64,000 nt of DNA. Origin: Agrobacterium tumefaciens. Lineage in GTDB: Bacteria; Pseudomonadota; Alphaproteobacteria; Rhizobiales; Rhizobiaceae. Shown here piece by piece: positions 46,950-56,259 of the stretch. A model generated the notes under the pieces. That model was not told the origin of the DNA, searched no databases, and saw only the letters and a list, made by a program, of their open reading frames with translations. Position 1 is the stretch's first letter, and each line of letters begins with the position of its first letter. The stretch spans positions 1,918,501 to 1,982,500 of the forward strand of contig NZ_CP072309.1 of assembly GCF_017726655.1 (NCBI RefSeq), read 5' to 3'. The position numbers were made by a program, and so were the translations under genes.

Positions 46950-47640
46950 TGACGGGGCCGCCTTCGCTGTCTGCCGAAATCTTTAATGTGCCGCCGCCTT
47001 TCTTGCCGCCCATCGCCGGAACCACAAAGCTTGCAGCGGAGCCACCAAGCACATATCCGACCAGGCCCTGCTGACGGGCAACTGCCTGACCGTTACCGGT
47101 GGCGAGCATCAGGTTGGCGAGCCTTATGCGCCTGTCACCGGTATTGGATACCGAGACCCGGTAGCCATTGCCCTGGGGCGTGATCTTCCAGGCCGGTTCG
47201 GCTCCGTTAGTGGCGGCGGGGGCGAAGAACACGGGTATTGAATGACGCACGACAAGATTGACTGTGCCGGATTGCGGTTTTCCCGCCGGGGGCAGTTCGT
47301 CAACGATGACGCGGTAGCTTTCTTCGCCGCGCACGGGGCCCTTTGAAAGCCGAACGATGCGGATGAGATTTTCCGCGCCACCTTTCAATTGGGTCATTGG
47401 CGGGCTCGCAACCACATCCTGGGTTGCAGTGTATACATCCTGACCGTTCTGCTGCGTCCAGCGGAAAATCCTGACCTGGACGTTGATCGGCTTTTTCGCA
47501 TCGTTCCAGATGCGAAGGCTCGAGGCAGCCGTTGGGGCCTTGAGATCAAGAAGCACGGGCGCAACCCGCAGGGATGCAGCCTGTGTAGGCGAAACACTCA
47601 ACCCGGCAAAAAACGCAGCCGCTAAGGTAAAAACACGCAT
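46921..47640 (-). CDS. Periplasmic fimbrial chaperone (FimC/CsuC-like)
   Basis: The 239-residue chaperone has a signal peptide (cut after TQA), an Ig-like N-terminal domain beginning ASLRVAPVLLDLKAPTAASSLRIWND, and the pilin-docking region NLIRIVRLSKGPVRGEESYRVIVDELPP near residues 85-115 with the conserved basic residues of the family. It donates a beta strand to pilin subunits and delivers them to the usher. GGGAGG precedes the ATG. It lies 21 bases downstream of the 48159 pilin gene. Confidence 0.92.
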   Translation of the reverse strand: MRVFTLAAAFFAGLSVSPTQAASLRVAPVLLDLKAPTAASSLRIWNDAKKPINVQVRIFRWTQQNGQDVYTATQDVVASPPMTQLKGGAENLIRIVRLSKGPVRGEESYRVIVDELPPAGKPQSGTVNLVVRHSIPVFFAPAATNGAEPAWKITPQGNGYRVSVSNTGDRRIRLANLMLATGNGQAVARQQGLVGYVLGGSAASFVVPAMGGKKGGGTLKISADSEGGPVNATARVSGG

Positions 47641-47661
47641 GCGCGATCCTCCCTGTGGCGA

Positions 47662-48159
47662 TCAGTAATTGAGCGTGGCCGTCACCGTATCCGTATAGAC
47701 GCCGACCGCGGGTGTCGTCTGGGCAGGTACGCGCCCATAGACGGTGAAGGTCTGCGGTGCCCCGGTGCCGGTCCCGGTTTGCCGGTCGGTTCCCACCGTG
47801 TTGCCCCACACCGTTGTGTGGGCCGCAGTTGTGTAGAGCGAGTAAGAGATCGTCCCGCCCGCTGGTGACGTCATCAAACGATTGGCAACGGTCGCTCCCG
47901 TACCAGCGCCGGCGCTGAGGCCGAGACTGAACGGGGTGCTGGCCGTGCACTGCACGACGATGTTGCTGGTGGCGTCAATCGGTGCTGCAATGACGCCGCT
48001 CGTGCCGAAATCGAGATTGCCGGCCGAATTGATCTGGCATGCGGCCTGAATGGTGATCTGGACGTTGAAATTTGTGGTGGCGACCTGCGCCAGACTTGCC
48101 GCTGGTGTGAAAACCAGCGCCGCCAGTGATAACAGATAGCCTGATGCCCGAAACCTCAT
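47662..48159 (-). CDS. SCPU-domain pilin, probable major subunit of the archaic pilus
   Basis: A 165-residue exported subunit: signal peptide MRFRASGYLLSLAALVFTPA, then one spore-coat-U domain (FNVQITIQAACQINSAGNLD, VVQCTASTPFSLGLSAGAG, and the terminal VYTDTVTATLNY strand). In the archaic (sigma-type) chaperone-usher system such a subunit polymerises into the shaft. GGGGAGG lies five bases before the ATG. It heads the four-gene pilus operon and follows an AT-rich promoter with an inverted repeat. Confidence 0.88.
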   Translation of the reverse strand: MRFRASGYLLSLAALVFTPAASLAQVATTNFNVQITIQAACQINSAGNLDFGTSGVIAAPIDATSNIVVQCTASTPFSLGLSAGAGTGATVANRLMTSPAGGTISYSLYTTAAHTTVWGNTVGTDRQTGTGTGAPQTFTVYGRVPAQTTPAVGVYTDTVTATLNY

Positions 48160-48525
48160 GCTGCCTCCCCAAGCTGGTCACGCTGCCGATTTTGCCATGC
48201 GCGCCTTCTAATTGCCCTGATAGCGAGTAATTAGAATATGCTAATACTCGCGTCGATTTGGTTAATAAATGTTTAACAATCGGGACTGCAAAACTATCGG
48301 ATGAAATGCCGTAGTGCCCGCAACTTACGAAGGTAAGCCAACGCCTGTCCTGACGGGCTCGAATGCTTGCTTTTTTATCCCTCCACGTCGCCCTTACCGC
48401 ACCGCGGCATCTTGTCAGCCGCCTCGTGTTGGCGTAGTCGAAACGACAGAAAACCCGGGGCTTTCAGCGCGACCTTCCGGTGGCGTTGAGCTTGGCTCCA
48501 CAGACACCTCAACGTTGGGACAGCG
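48160..48525. other. Divergent promoter region between the pilus operon and acnB
   Basis: Neither strand shows a supportable gene. Near the pilus side, CGAGTAATTAG (48224-48234) and CTAATACTCG (48241-48250) form an imperfect palindrome with a one-base offset in an AT-rich stretch (48185-48290), a candidate operator. The acnB side holds a T-run (48371-48376) and GC-rich leader sequence. Confidence 0.5.
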
Positions 48526-51315
48526 ATGACACTTTACTTGGATTACCTGGCTGAAATCAAAAGCAGAGAACCACAGGGTCTCGCGCCGAAGCCGATTGAC
48601 GATGGCGCACTGACAGCCGAAATCATCGAGCTGATCAAGGATGCTGGGAGCGACCATCGCGCCGATGCGCTGAAGTTCTTCATCTACAATACGCTGCCCG
48701 GTACAACGAGCGCCGCTGGCGTCAAGGCTGCCTTCCTCAAGCAGATCATCCTCGGCGACGTCATCGTTCCCGAGATTACGCCGACGTTTGCGCTCGAACT
48801 GCTGTCGCACATGAAGGGTGGACCGTCCATCAAGGTTCTGCTCGATATCGCGCTTGGTAACGATGCCGAGATCGCCGTCAAGGCGGGCGAAGTCCTGAAA
48901 ACCCAGGTATTCCTCTACGACGCTGACATGTTCCGCCTGCGCGATGCCTACAAGGCCGGCAACGCCATCGCCCAGGGCGTGCTGGAAAGCTACGCGAAGG
49001 CAGAGTTTTTCACCAAGCTTCCCGACGTCGAAGACGAGATCAAGGTTGTCACTTTCATCGCTGCGGAAGGCGATATTTCGACCGACCTGCTTTCGCCCGG
49101 CAATCAGGCCCATTCGCGCTCCGACCGCCAGTTGCACGGCCAGTGTATGATCTCTCCCGAAGCGCAGGCACAGATCGTGGCGCTTCAAAAGCAGCATCCT
49201 GACAAGCAGGTGATGATGATCGCCGAAAAAGGCACGATGGGCGTTGGCTCCTCGCGCATGTCCGGCGTCAACAACGTCGCGCTGTGGACGGGAAAGCAGG
49301 CAAGCCCCTATGTGCCATTCGTCAACTACGCGCCGATCGTTGCCGGTACCAATGGCATTTCGCCGATCTTCGCAACCACCGTTGACGTGACTGGCGGCAT
49401 TGGTGTCAACCTTAAAAACTGGGTGAAGAAGCTCGGCGAAGATGGCAAGCCAATCCTGAACAATGACGGCAATCCGATCCTTGAGCAGAAATATTCGGTC
49501 GAAACCGGTACGGTTTTGAAAATCGACACCAAAAACCACAAGCTTCGTGACGAAAACGGCACCGAGCTGGTGGACCTCGCCGCGTCCTTCACGCCTCAGA
49601 AGATGGAGTTCATGAAGGCGGGCAGCTCCTACGCCATCGTGTTCGGCAAGAAGCTTCAGACCTTCGCTGCTGAAACGCTCGGCGTTGAGCCAACCCCGGT
49701 CTTTGCGCCAAACAAGGAAATCTCCATCGAAGGGCAGGGCCTTACGGCCGTCGAGAAGATCTTTAACCGCAATGCGGTTGGTGTCACGCCCGGCAAGGTC
49801 CTGCATGCCGGCTCCGACGTTCGCGTTAAGGTCAACATCGTCGGTTCGCAGGACACGACCGGTCTGATGACGGCACAGGAACTGGAAGCGATGGCGGCGA
49901 CCGTCATTTCGCCGCTGGTGGATGGCGCCTATCAGTCGGGCTGCCACACGGCCTCCGTCTGGGACAAGAAGGCGCAGGCCAACACGCCGAAGCTCATGTC
50001 CTTCATGCACAATTTCGGCGTCATCACGGGCCGTGACCCGAAGGGCGTCTATCACTCCATGACGGACGTGATCCACAAGGTGCTAAACGACATTACCGTT
50101 GATGACCGGGCAATCATCATCGGCGGCGACAGCCACACCCGCATGTCCAAGGGTGTCGCATTCGGTGCGGATTCCGGCACCGTTGCGCTGGCGCTGGCAA
50201 CCGGTGAAGCGACCATGCCGATCCCGCAATCGGTCAAGGTTACCTTCAAGGGCACGATGCAGCCCTATATGGACTTCCGCGATGTGGTGCATGCCACCCA
50301 GGCACAGATGCTCCAGCAGCACGGCGACAACGTCTTCCAGGGCCGCGTGATCGAAGTGCATATCGGTACGCTGCTCGCCGACCAGGCCTTTACTTTCACC
50401 GACTGGACGGCCGAGATGAAGGCCAAGGCGTCGATCTGCATTTCCGAAGACGAGACGCTGATCGAGTCACTGGAAATTGCGAAGTCGCGCATCCAGATCA
50501 TGATCGACAAGGGAATGGATAATGAGGCCCAGACGCTCAAGGGTCTGATTGCGAAGGCAGATCAACGGATTGCTGAAATCCGTTCAGGTGAAACACCAGC
50601 TTTGAAGCCGGACGCCAACGCGAAATATTTCGCCGAGGTCGTTGTCGACCTCGACGTTATCAACGAGCCGATGATTGCCGATCCTGACGTCAACAACAAC
50701 GACGTCTCCAGACGCTACACGCACGACACGATCCGCCCCGTTTCCTACTACGGCGCTTCCAAGAAGGTCGATCTCGGTTTTGTCGGCTCGTGCATGGTGC
50801 ACAAGGGCGACGTTAAGATCGTTGCGCAGATGCTGCGCAACATCGAAAAGACTGAAGGCAAGGTCGAGTTCAAGGCGCCGCTCGTCGTCGCCGCGCCGAC
50901 CTACAACATCATCGACGAGCTGAAAGCGGAAGGGGATTGGGAAATCCTGCAGAAGTATTCCGGTTTCGAGTTCGATGACCTCAACCCGAAGACCACGAAC
51001 CGCACCTCCTATGAGAACATTTTGTATCTCGAGCGTCCGGGCTGCAATCTTTGCATGGGCAACCAGGAAAAGGCCGCAAAAGGGGATACGGTTCTCGCAA
51101 CCTCAACCCGTCTTTTCCAGGGACGCGTCGTGGAAGACAGCGCCGACAAAAAGGGTGAATCGCTGCTCGCTTCCACCCCGGTCGTCGTGCTCTCGGCAAT
51201 TCTAGGTCGCACACCGAGCATTGATGAGTACCGCTCTGCCGTCGAGGGGATCGATCTGACGAAGTTCGCGCCGCCGAAGACGACGCCGATCGATTCCCAG
51301 TCGGTGCATTACTAA
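48526..51315 (+). CDS. acnB: Aconitate hydratase B, long form
   Basis: A 929-residue aconitase B, interconverting citrate and isocitrate in the TCA cycle and perhaps 2-methylisocitrate. Iron-sulphur ligands are visible: GFVGSCMVHKGD and PGCNLCMGN; substrate residues lie in GSQDTTGLMT, GGDSHTR and CHTAS. It is about 65 residues longer than E. coli AcnB (865), and its opening (SREPQGLAPKPIDD, KFFIYNTLPGTTSAAGVKA) and GDISTDLLSPGNQAHSRSDR read more like Bacteroidetes AcnB from memory. A GGGACAGCG sequence precedes the ATG. It is monocistronic with a clear terminator. Confidence 0.94.
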   Translation: MTLYLDYLAEIKSREPQGLAPKPIDDGALTAEIIELIKDAGSDHRADALKFFIYNTLPGTTSAAGVKAAFLKQIILGDVIVPEITPTFALELLSHMKGGPSIKVLLDIALGNDAEIAVKAGEVLKTQVFLYDADMFRLRDAYKAGNAIAQGVLESYAKAEFFTKLPDVEDEIKVVTFIAAEGDISTDLLSPGNQAHSRSDRQLHGQCMISPEAQAQIVALQKQHPDKQVMMIAEKGTMGVGSSRMSGVNNVALWTGKQASPYVPFVNYAPIVAGTNGISPIFATTVDVTGGIGVNLKNWVKKLGEDGKPILNNDGNPILEQKYSVETGTVLKIDTKNHKLRDENGTELVDLAASFTPQKMEFMKAGSSYAIVFGKKLQTFAAETLGVEPTPVFAPNKEISIEGQGLTAVEKIFNRNAVGVTPGKVLHAGSDVRVKVNIVGSQDTTGLMTAQELEAMAATVISPLVDGAYQSGCHTASVWDKKAQANTPKLMSFMHNFGVITGRDPKGVYHSMTDVIHKVLNDITVDDRAIIIGGDSHTRMSKGVAFGADSGTVALALATGEATMPIPQSVKVTFKGTMQPYMDFRDVVHATQAQMLQQHGDNVFQGRVIEVHIGTLLADQAFTFTDWTAEMKAKASICISEDETLIESLEIAKSRIQIMIDKGMDNEAQTLKGLIAKADQRIAEIRSGETPALKPDANAKYFAEVVVDLDVINEPMIADPDVNNNDVSRRYTHDTIRPVSYYGASKKVDLGFVGSCMVHKGDVKIVAQMLRNIEKTEGKVEFKAPLVVAAPTYNIIDELKAEGDWEILQKYSGFEFDDLNPKTTNRTSYENILYLERPGCNLCMGNQEKAAKGDTVLATSTRLFQGRVVEDSADKKGESLLASTPVVVLSAILGRTPSIDEYRSAVEGIDLTKFAPPKTTPIDSQSVHY

Positions 51316-51722
51316 GCGCCTCCGCTCTCGGGTTGGATTGTGAATGCGTTCACCCGGACGAGCGTCTCAAGATCGAGCGCAGCGGAAAGAAATTTTCGCT
51401 GCGTTTTCATTTTCATAGACGGACTTCTTCGTGCTTCCTGCCAAGCCGCGAAACGAACTTTTTGCTGCTGAATTGTCAGCACTTGCACGGCTAGGTAACA
51501 CTTCATTTAGTGATTTCGTGAAATCTAAAATACGCAGGTTCCAAGGGTTCATCCGGAGCCGGTAGAACAAGTAGAACAGCTCAGAGACGCCTTGGGCGCG
51601 ATTTCGAAACGCTTCTGCTTGTCGCCCTATGAGGAGGGGCAACAGCTACCCGCGATGTTTTATCATATCGTTCTCGAGTCTGCCTTATCGGCAGCGAGAG
51701 AGCGCTTGCCTTGAGGCCATTT
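51316..51722. other. Intergenic region between acnB and the chemoreceptor
   Basis: I see no gene in these 407 bases. A terminator occupies 51378-51413, and 51480-51540 is AT-rich and may carry the chemoreceptor promoter. Confidence 0.5.
51378..51413 (+). terminator. Rho-independent terminator of acnB
   Basis: CGCAGCG (51378-51384) and CGCTGCG (51397-51403) form the stem, extended by A-T pairs, and TTTTCATTTT follows. Confidence 0.85.
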
Positions 51723-53666
51723 ATGTCTTTCCTGAAGAATACCAAGATAAAAACGAAGGTCGTTTTTGTTATCTCGTTGATGAGCCTGATGTCACTGTTC
51801 GGCATAGGCTATGTCAGTATGCAATATAAAAGCACCGACGCCGTTTATAGCGACTTTATCGGACATGAGGCGCTTGCTGCCGTGCTGAACGCCAGAACGA
51901 GCGGCAATCTGAACGCGCTCGGCATGCAGATGTTGCGCGCCAGCCTTAATGACCCGACCAGCAGCGATTTCAATGCAGCCGTCAAAACCTTCAGGGCAGA
52001 TCGCAAGCAGCTCGAAGAGCGCCAGAACAAGATCATGGAACTTGTCCCGGCGCGCACGGAGGCAGCCCGTGACATCCTGAAGGGTGTTGTTGAAGTCGAG
52101 GAGATCGGCAATCAGGTCATCACCCTTGCGCAGGCTGGCAAGCAGGCCGAAGCGCAGCTTATGGCGCTCAATGTGCTGAAGAAAATCGCTGAGGTCTCGC
52201 CGAAGATCAGTGCCGGCAACGAGCAACTCATTCAGGTCATGAATGATGGCAGGGAGCGGCTGACGGCCAGCACGACAACGACGATCTGGACAGGCCTTAT
52301 CGCGCTGGCGCTGGTGTCGCTTGCCGTTATTGCCCTTGGCCTTCTCATCTGCTCTCGCGGCATTACCACACCGATAGCGCGCCTTCGCGCGCGAATGGAA
52401 TCTCTCGCCGCCGGCGACACGTCAAGCGAGATCGACGGTAAGGATCGCGGCGACGAAGTGGGTCAGATGGCGGCGACCGTTCAGGCGTTCCGCGAAAACG
52501 CGATTGAGCGCATCAGGCTTGAAAATGAGACCGAAGCCAACCGGTCGATGTCCGAGAAGGATCGAATCGAGCGCGAAAAACAGAAGGCGCAGGAGGCGGC
52601 CGACATCCAGTTTGCCGTCAACAATCTTGCAACCGCGCTCTCAAGGATCGCGGAAGGTGATGTGACCTATCGGATTGCCCAGCCTTTTGTGCCGAGCCTT
52701 GATGGTATTCGCGGCGATTTCAACCGGGCGGCCGAACAGCTGCAATCGACGCTGACACAGGTCGCGCAGAATGCACGCGGAATCGACGCTGGCGCCAACG
52801 AGATCAGATCCGCGGCGGACGACTTGGCAAGACGGACGGAGCAGCAGGCTGCTGCAGTGGAAGAGACGGCAGCGGCACTTGAAGAAATTACGACGACGGT
52901 ACGGGATTCGACCAGGCGGGCGCAGGAAGCGGGCCAACTCGTCGGTCGCGCAAAGATCGGCGCGGAAAAATCCGGCGAAGTCGTCCAAAAGGCCGTCTCC
53001 GCCATGGAGCAGATCGCCAGCTCCGCCAATGAAATTTCCAACATCATTGGCGTAATCGACGAGATCGCGTTTCAGACGAACCTTCTTGCGCTGAACGCCG
53101 GTGTGGAAGCGGCGCGAGCGGGTGATGCCGGCAAGGGTTTTGCCGTCGTCGCACAGGAGGTGCGTGAACTTGCCCAGCGTTCCGCCAATGCCGCCAAGGA
53201 AATCAAAAACCTGATCATGACATCGAACGGGCAGGTACAACAGGGCGTGCAGCTGGTTGGTGAAACCGGGAAAGCTCTGCAGCTCATCGTTTCGGAAGTG
53301 CAGGAAATCAACCGCCACGTTGCGGCCATTTCTGAATCGGCACAGGAGCAATCTTCCGGGCTGCATCAGATCAATACGGCTGTGAACCAGATGGATCAGG
53401 ACACGCAGAAAAATGCTGCGATGGTAGAAGAAAGCACAGCGGCAAGTCACGGCCTTGCACGTGAGGCATCGTCGCTGAACCAGCTGATCGCCCAGTTCAA
53501 GCTCACTGAAGCCGGTTATGCTGACGCATCCGCTCCCGTGCGCGGTGCTTCTGCTGCCGACCGACCAGCTGCCTCGCCCGCCCGCGCACTCGGTGGGCGC
53601 ATCAGGGCGGCGTTTTCCGGTAATACGGCTTTGAAAGCCGACGTGGGCAACTGGGAGGAGTTCTGA
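51723..53666 (+). CDS. Methyl-accepting chemotaxis protein with NWEEF pentapeptide
   Basis: The 647-residue receptor has a first membrane helix (residues ~9-32), a ~150-residue four-helix periplasmic sensing domain, a second helix (~180-208; ALALVSLAVIALGLLI), a HAMP domain, a second HAMP-like segment near 300-350, and a signalling domain with the conserved hairpin IDEIAFQTNLLALNAGVEAARAG. It ends in NWEEF, the tether for CheR/CheB in adaptation. ATG 51723 follows GAGG; a TTG at 51711 in frame is less likely. The ligand is unknown. Confidence 0.92.
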   Translation: MSFLKNTKIKTKVVFVISLMSLMSLFGIGYVSMQYKSTDAVYSDFIGHEALAAVLNARTSGNLNALGMQMLRASLNDPTSSDFNAAVKTFRADRKQLEERQNKIMELVPARTEAARDILKGVVEVEEIGNQVITLAQAGKQAEAQLMALNVLKKIAEVSPKISAGNEQLIQVMNDGRERLTASTTTTIWTGLIALALVSLAVIALGLLICSRGITTPIARLRARMESLAAGDTSSEIDGKDRGDEVGQMAATVQAFRENAIERIRLENETEANRSMSEKDRIEREKQKAQEAADIQFAVNNLATALSRIAEGDVTYRIAQPFVPSLDGIRGDFNRAAEQLQSTLTQVAQNARGIDAGANEIRSAADDLARRTEQQAAAVEETAAALEEITTTVRDSTRRAQEAGQLVGRAKIGAEKSGEVVQKAVSAMEQIASSANEISNIIGVIDEIAFQTNLLALNAGVEAARAGDAGKGFAVVAQEVRELAQRSANAAKEIKNLIMTSNGQVQQGVQLVGETGKALQLIVSEVQEINRHVAAISESAQEQSSGLHQINTAVNQMDQDTQKNAAMVEESTAASHGLAREASSLNQLIAQFKLTEAGYADASAPVRGASAADRPAASPARALGGRIRAAFSGNTALKADVGNWEEF

Positions 53667-53730
53667 CCGTCGTCCGCTGACTGGCCAAGGCAACTGGCAG
53701 GGTGCCGAGGGCGCAGATACGACATCAATG

Positions 53731-53773
53731 CCGAAGATCAGAGCTTTGCTTAGATCTTCGGTTTTCTGCTTTT
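53731..53773 (+). terminator. Rho-independent terminator of the chemoreceptor gene
   Basis: CCGAAGATC (53731-53739) and GATCTTCGG (53753-53761) form a 9-bp stem, then TTTTCTGCTTTT. Confidence 0.9.
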
Positions 53774-53973
53774 CAGCCTTCATCGGTCTAATCCTGCTTG
53801 GCCTTCCGGTCATTTTGCGGTAACCAGGGCGCATGATAAAAACCTCGAGTATCACCTGCATCTAGCTCCCGCCTGCGCGCGAGGAGCACCCGACGCAAAG
53901 CCGGCTGGCTTGCGTTCGGCACAGGCTTGTCTGAAGGCGAGCGAATGCGACCAGGTGCAGTGAGATCATCTCC
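53774..53973 (+). promoter_or_regulatory. catB leader region with a possible short leader peptide and hairpin
   Basis: A short frame at 53833-53865 encodes MIKTSSITCI, with AGGG just upstream. A hairpin follows: ACGCAA (53893-53898), bulged A, GCC (53900-53902) pairs with GGC and TTGCGT (53907-53915). This layout recalls leader-peptide control of cat genes, but the hairpin lies about 58 bases before the catB start and does not mask its ribosome site. Confidence 0.35.
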
Positions 53974-54603
53974 ATGGAAAACTATTTTGAAAGCCCCTTC
54001 AGGGGCGTCACGCTTGATAAGCAGGTAAGGAACCCGAACCTCGTGGTCGGGAAGTACAGCTATTACTCCGGCTACTATCACGGCCATAGCTTTGAGGATT
54101 GCGCTCGTTATCTTTTGCCCGATGAAGGCGCAGACAGGCTGATTATCGGTAGCTTCTGCTCGATCGGTTCAGGAGCCGCCTTCATCATGGCCGGTAATCA
54201 GGGCCATCGTAACGAGTGGATCAGCACCTTCCCGTTTTTCTTCATGCCGGAGGTGCCGGAATTCGAGAATGCCGCGAACGGTTATCTGCCTGCTGGCGAC
54301 ACCGTTATCGGCAATGATGTCTGGATCGGCTCAGAAGCGATCATCATGCCCGGCATTACGGTGGGCGACGGCGCCGTGATCGGGACGCGGGCTCTTGTGA
54401 CGAAGAATGTTGAACCCTATGCCATCGTTGGCGGCAATCCCGCGAAAACCATCCGAAAGCGGTTCGATGATGACAGCATCGCGATGCTACTCGAGATGAA
54501 ATGGTGGAATTGGCAGGCGCAGCAACTGAAGGCTGCGATGCCGCTCATGACCGGCGGCAATGTCGCGGAGCTTTATCGTTTCTGGCAATCCGACATGACC
54601 TAG
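53974..54603 (+). CDS. catB: Chloramphenicol/xenobiotic acetyltransferase, type B
   Basis: A 209-residue trimeric left-handed beta-helix enzyme that O-acetylates chloramphenicol with acetyl-CoA. The N-terminal [16 protein letters not shown] and [22 protein letters not shown] are characteristic; the catalytic histidine is H78 in [13 protein letters not shown]; hexapeptide repeats span [20 protein letters not shown]; and the C-terminal helix contains MKWWNW. It strongly resembles the chromosomal catB long known from Agrobacterium tumefaciens. The ribosome site (GAG) is weak. Confidence 0.94.
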   Translation: MENYFESPFRGVTLDKQVRNPNLVVGKYSYYSGYYHGHSFEDCARYLLPDEGADRLIIGSFCSIGSGAAFIMAGNQGHRNEWISTFPFFFMPEVPEFENAANGYLPAGDTVIGNDVWIGSEAIIMPGITVGDGAVIGTRALVTKNVEPYAIVGGNPAKTIRKRFDDDSIAMLLEMKWWNWQAQQLKAAMPLMTGGNVAELYRFWQSDMT

Positions 54604-54616
54604 TCGTGTTAAGGCA

Positions 54617-54640
54617 GGCCCGCCTCACCGGGGGCGGGCC
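54617..54640 (+). terminator. Weak terminator-like hairpin after catB
   Basis: GGCCCGCC (54617-54624) and GGCGGGCC (54633-54640) form a GC stem; only a short AATGCAATTT follows. The rest of the 278-base gap to the next gene shows nothing else. Confidence 0.45.
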
Positions 54641-54881
54641 AATGCAATTTGGCTGCGGATGAGAACAGTCCAGGTCTTATAAATTGGCATTCGGCGGCTG
54701 TGTGAAGACGCCGATACGAGAGCCTGCACAGATATTGGTGATGAAAATTAGTCGCACCGGATTCCGCTTTGTTTAACCCCGTTGCCGGAAATCTCGCAAG
54801 TGCGGTGGTGTTGCTCTAGCGTCCTGCCGGCTTTTCCAGCAAGGAGCGGGCTCGCCGCTTTTCATATCGAGCAAGGCCAGC

Positions 54882-56201
54882 ATGCCCTTTCAAAAGACCA
54901 GAGACCGTGAGGAATATTCGCAGCACCTTCATCTCCTGTGCCGCATAGCCGCATGGCTTGGTCTTGCGCTCGGGACTGGCTGGTTCATCTTCTTCGTTTT
55001 GACAGGACGCTGGAATATCGCGGTCAGCCTTCTTCTGCTTGGCGTCGCAGTCATTCCGTGCTGGGTGATTTGCCTGAGGGGCCATTTTTCATGCGGTCTC
55101 ATTCTCGCTCAGATCGCTTGCACCCTGTTTGTCTGCTGGTATTCGCTATTTATCGATGTTCAGGACGCGGCGGTTCCAAGAACGACGCACCTCTACCTCC
55201 TCGTCATCGTTTTCGTCGGCTATATGAATCTTCAACGTCAGCGCTCGCTCCCGCAGTTTGTCGTTATTACGGCGGGTCTTCTGGCTTTTATTTTCCTGTG
55301 TGCTTCCGCCGCCAACCTCCCTTTCAGCACCCCGATCTCACAGGATGTCCGAAGCGTCAGCGCATGGTTCAACGGCATATTCGCAACGGGTATGTTGTGC
55401 GGTGGCGTCGCAGCGATGCAGGCTCAATTCCGAAGCCAGACAAAAAATGCACTCGAGCTGCGATCCGCACTCTCCAACGGGCAATTCGAACTTTTCTATC
55501 AGGCGCAGGTGCGGACGGACGGTTCGCTGAGCGGTGCGGAAGCGCTTTTGCGCTGGAACCATCCCAAGCGTGGCCACATACCGCCTGCGGAATTCATCCC
55601 GCTTGCGCAACGCACGGGGTTCATGCCGACGCTCGGTGCGTGGGTGATTGCCGAGGCATGCACGACGCTTGCCCGTTGGCAATCTAAAGCTTCAATGCGC
55701 CACCTCACATTGTCGATCAACATCACCGCCGACCACTTCGTGGATGCGGGATTTTCCGCTCAGCTTCTCGAAGCCGTTTCATCAAATGGCATTGACGCAC
55801 GGTTGCTCAAGCTGGAATTGACAGAAAGCGTTTTCCTTTCGGATATAGAAGCCGCCATTACCAAGATGAAGCTGCTGCATCACGCCGGGTTTGCTATCGC
55901 GCTTGATGACTTCGGAACGGGTTACTCGTCGCTGAGTTATCTACGCCAATTGCCTTTAAAGCAGCTCAAAATCGATCGAAGCTTCGTCAAGGGCGTGAGT
56001 GAAAGCGGGCGCTTGGCGGCAATAACAAAAAACATTGTCAGGATGGGACATGATCTCTCCCTGGAGGTCCTTGCCGAAGGGGTGGAGACGGAAGCAGAGT
56101 TGCGCATGATGCTGTCATACGGCTGCGAGCTTTTTCAGGGTTATTTTTTTGCACGACCGACTTGTCTTGCAGAATTCGAGCAATACGCGGCCCGCACCTA
56201 A
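54882..56201 (+). CDS. Membrane-bound EAL-domain cyclic-di-GMP phosphodiesterase
   Basis: A 439-residue protein with about six N-terminal membrane helices (residues 17-185) and a C-terminal EAL domain without GGDEF. Catalytic motifs are intact: EAL in GAEALLRW near residue 214, SINIT, LELTES, DDFGTGYSSLSYL, KIDRSF and AEGVET. It should hydrolyse cyclic di-GMP under control of a membrane sensor of MASE-like type, which I cannot name exactly. The ATG at 54882 has a weak upstream GGCCAGC; the first membrane helix begins soon after. It is the second cyclic-di-GMP enzyme in the window. Confidence 0.9.
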   Translation: MPFQKTRDREEYSQHLHLLCRIAAWLGLALGTGWFIFFVLTGRWNIAVSLLLLGVAVIPCWVICLRGHFSCGLILAQIACTLFVCWYSLFIDVQDAAVPRTTHLYLLVIVFVGYMNLQRQRSLPQFVVITAGLLAFIFLCASAANLPFSTPISQDVRSVSAWFNGIFATGMLCGGVAAMQAQFRSQTKNALELRSALSNGQFELFYQAQVRTDGSLSGAEALLRWNHPKRGHIPPAEFIPLAQRTGFMPTLGAWVIAEACTTLARWQSKASMRHLTLSINITADHFVDAGFSAQLLEAVSSNGIDARLLKLELTESVFLSDIEAAITKMKLLHHAGFAIALDDFGTGYSSLSYLRQLPLKQLKIDRSFVKGVSESGRLAAITKNIVRMGHDLSLEVLAEGVETEAELRMMLSYGCELFQGYFFARPTCLAEFEQYAART

Positions 56202-56259
56202 TCCGCCGAAAAGCAGCGATGTTGTACCTCGTCTCCAGATCGCCCGAAGTCGGAGATCG

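Noticed and set aside
43564..47640. Type IV or type 1 pilus assignment
   Set aside because: The subunits are SCPU-domain proteins of the archaic chaperone-usher class; there are no prepilin peptidase sites or FimA/FimH-type domains.
48314..48529. Small 71-codon frame between the pilus operon and acnB
   Set aside because: No homology or ribosome site; it lies in the promoter/leader region.
48415..50076. Minus-strand open frame of 553 codons opposite acnB
   Set aside because: Antisense shadow of a highly conserved gene in GC-rich DNA; no domain or ribosome site.
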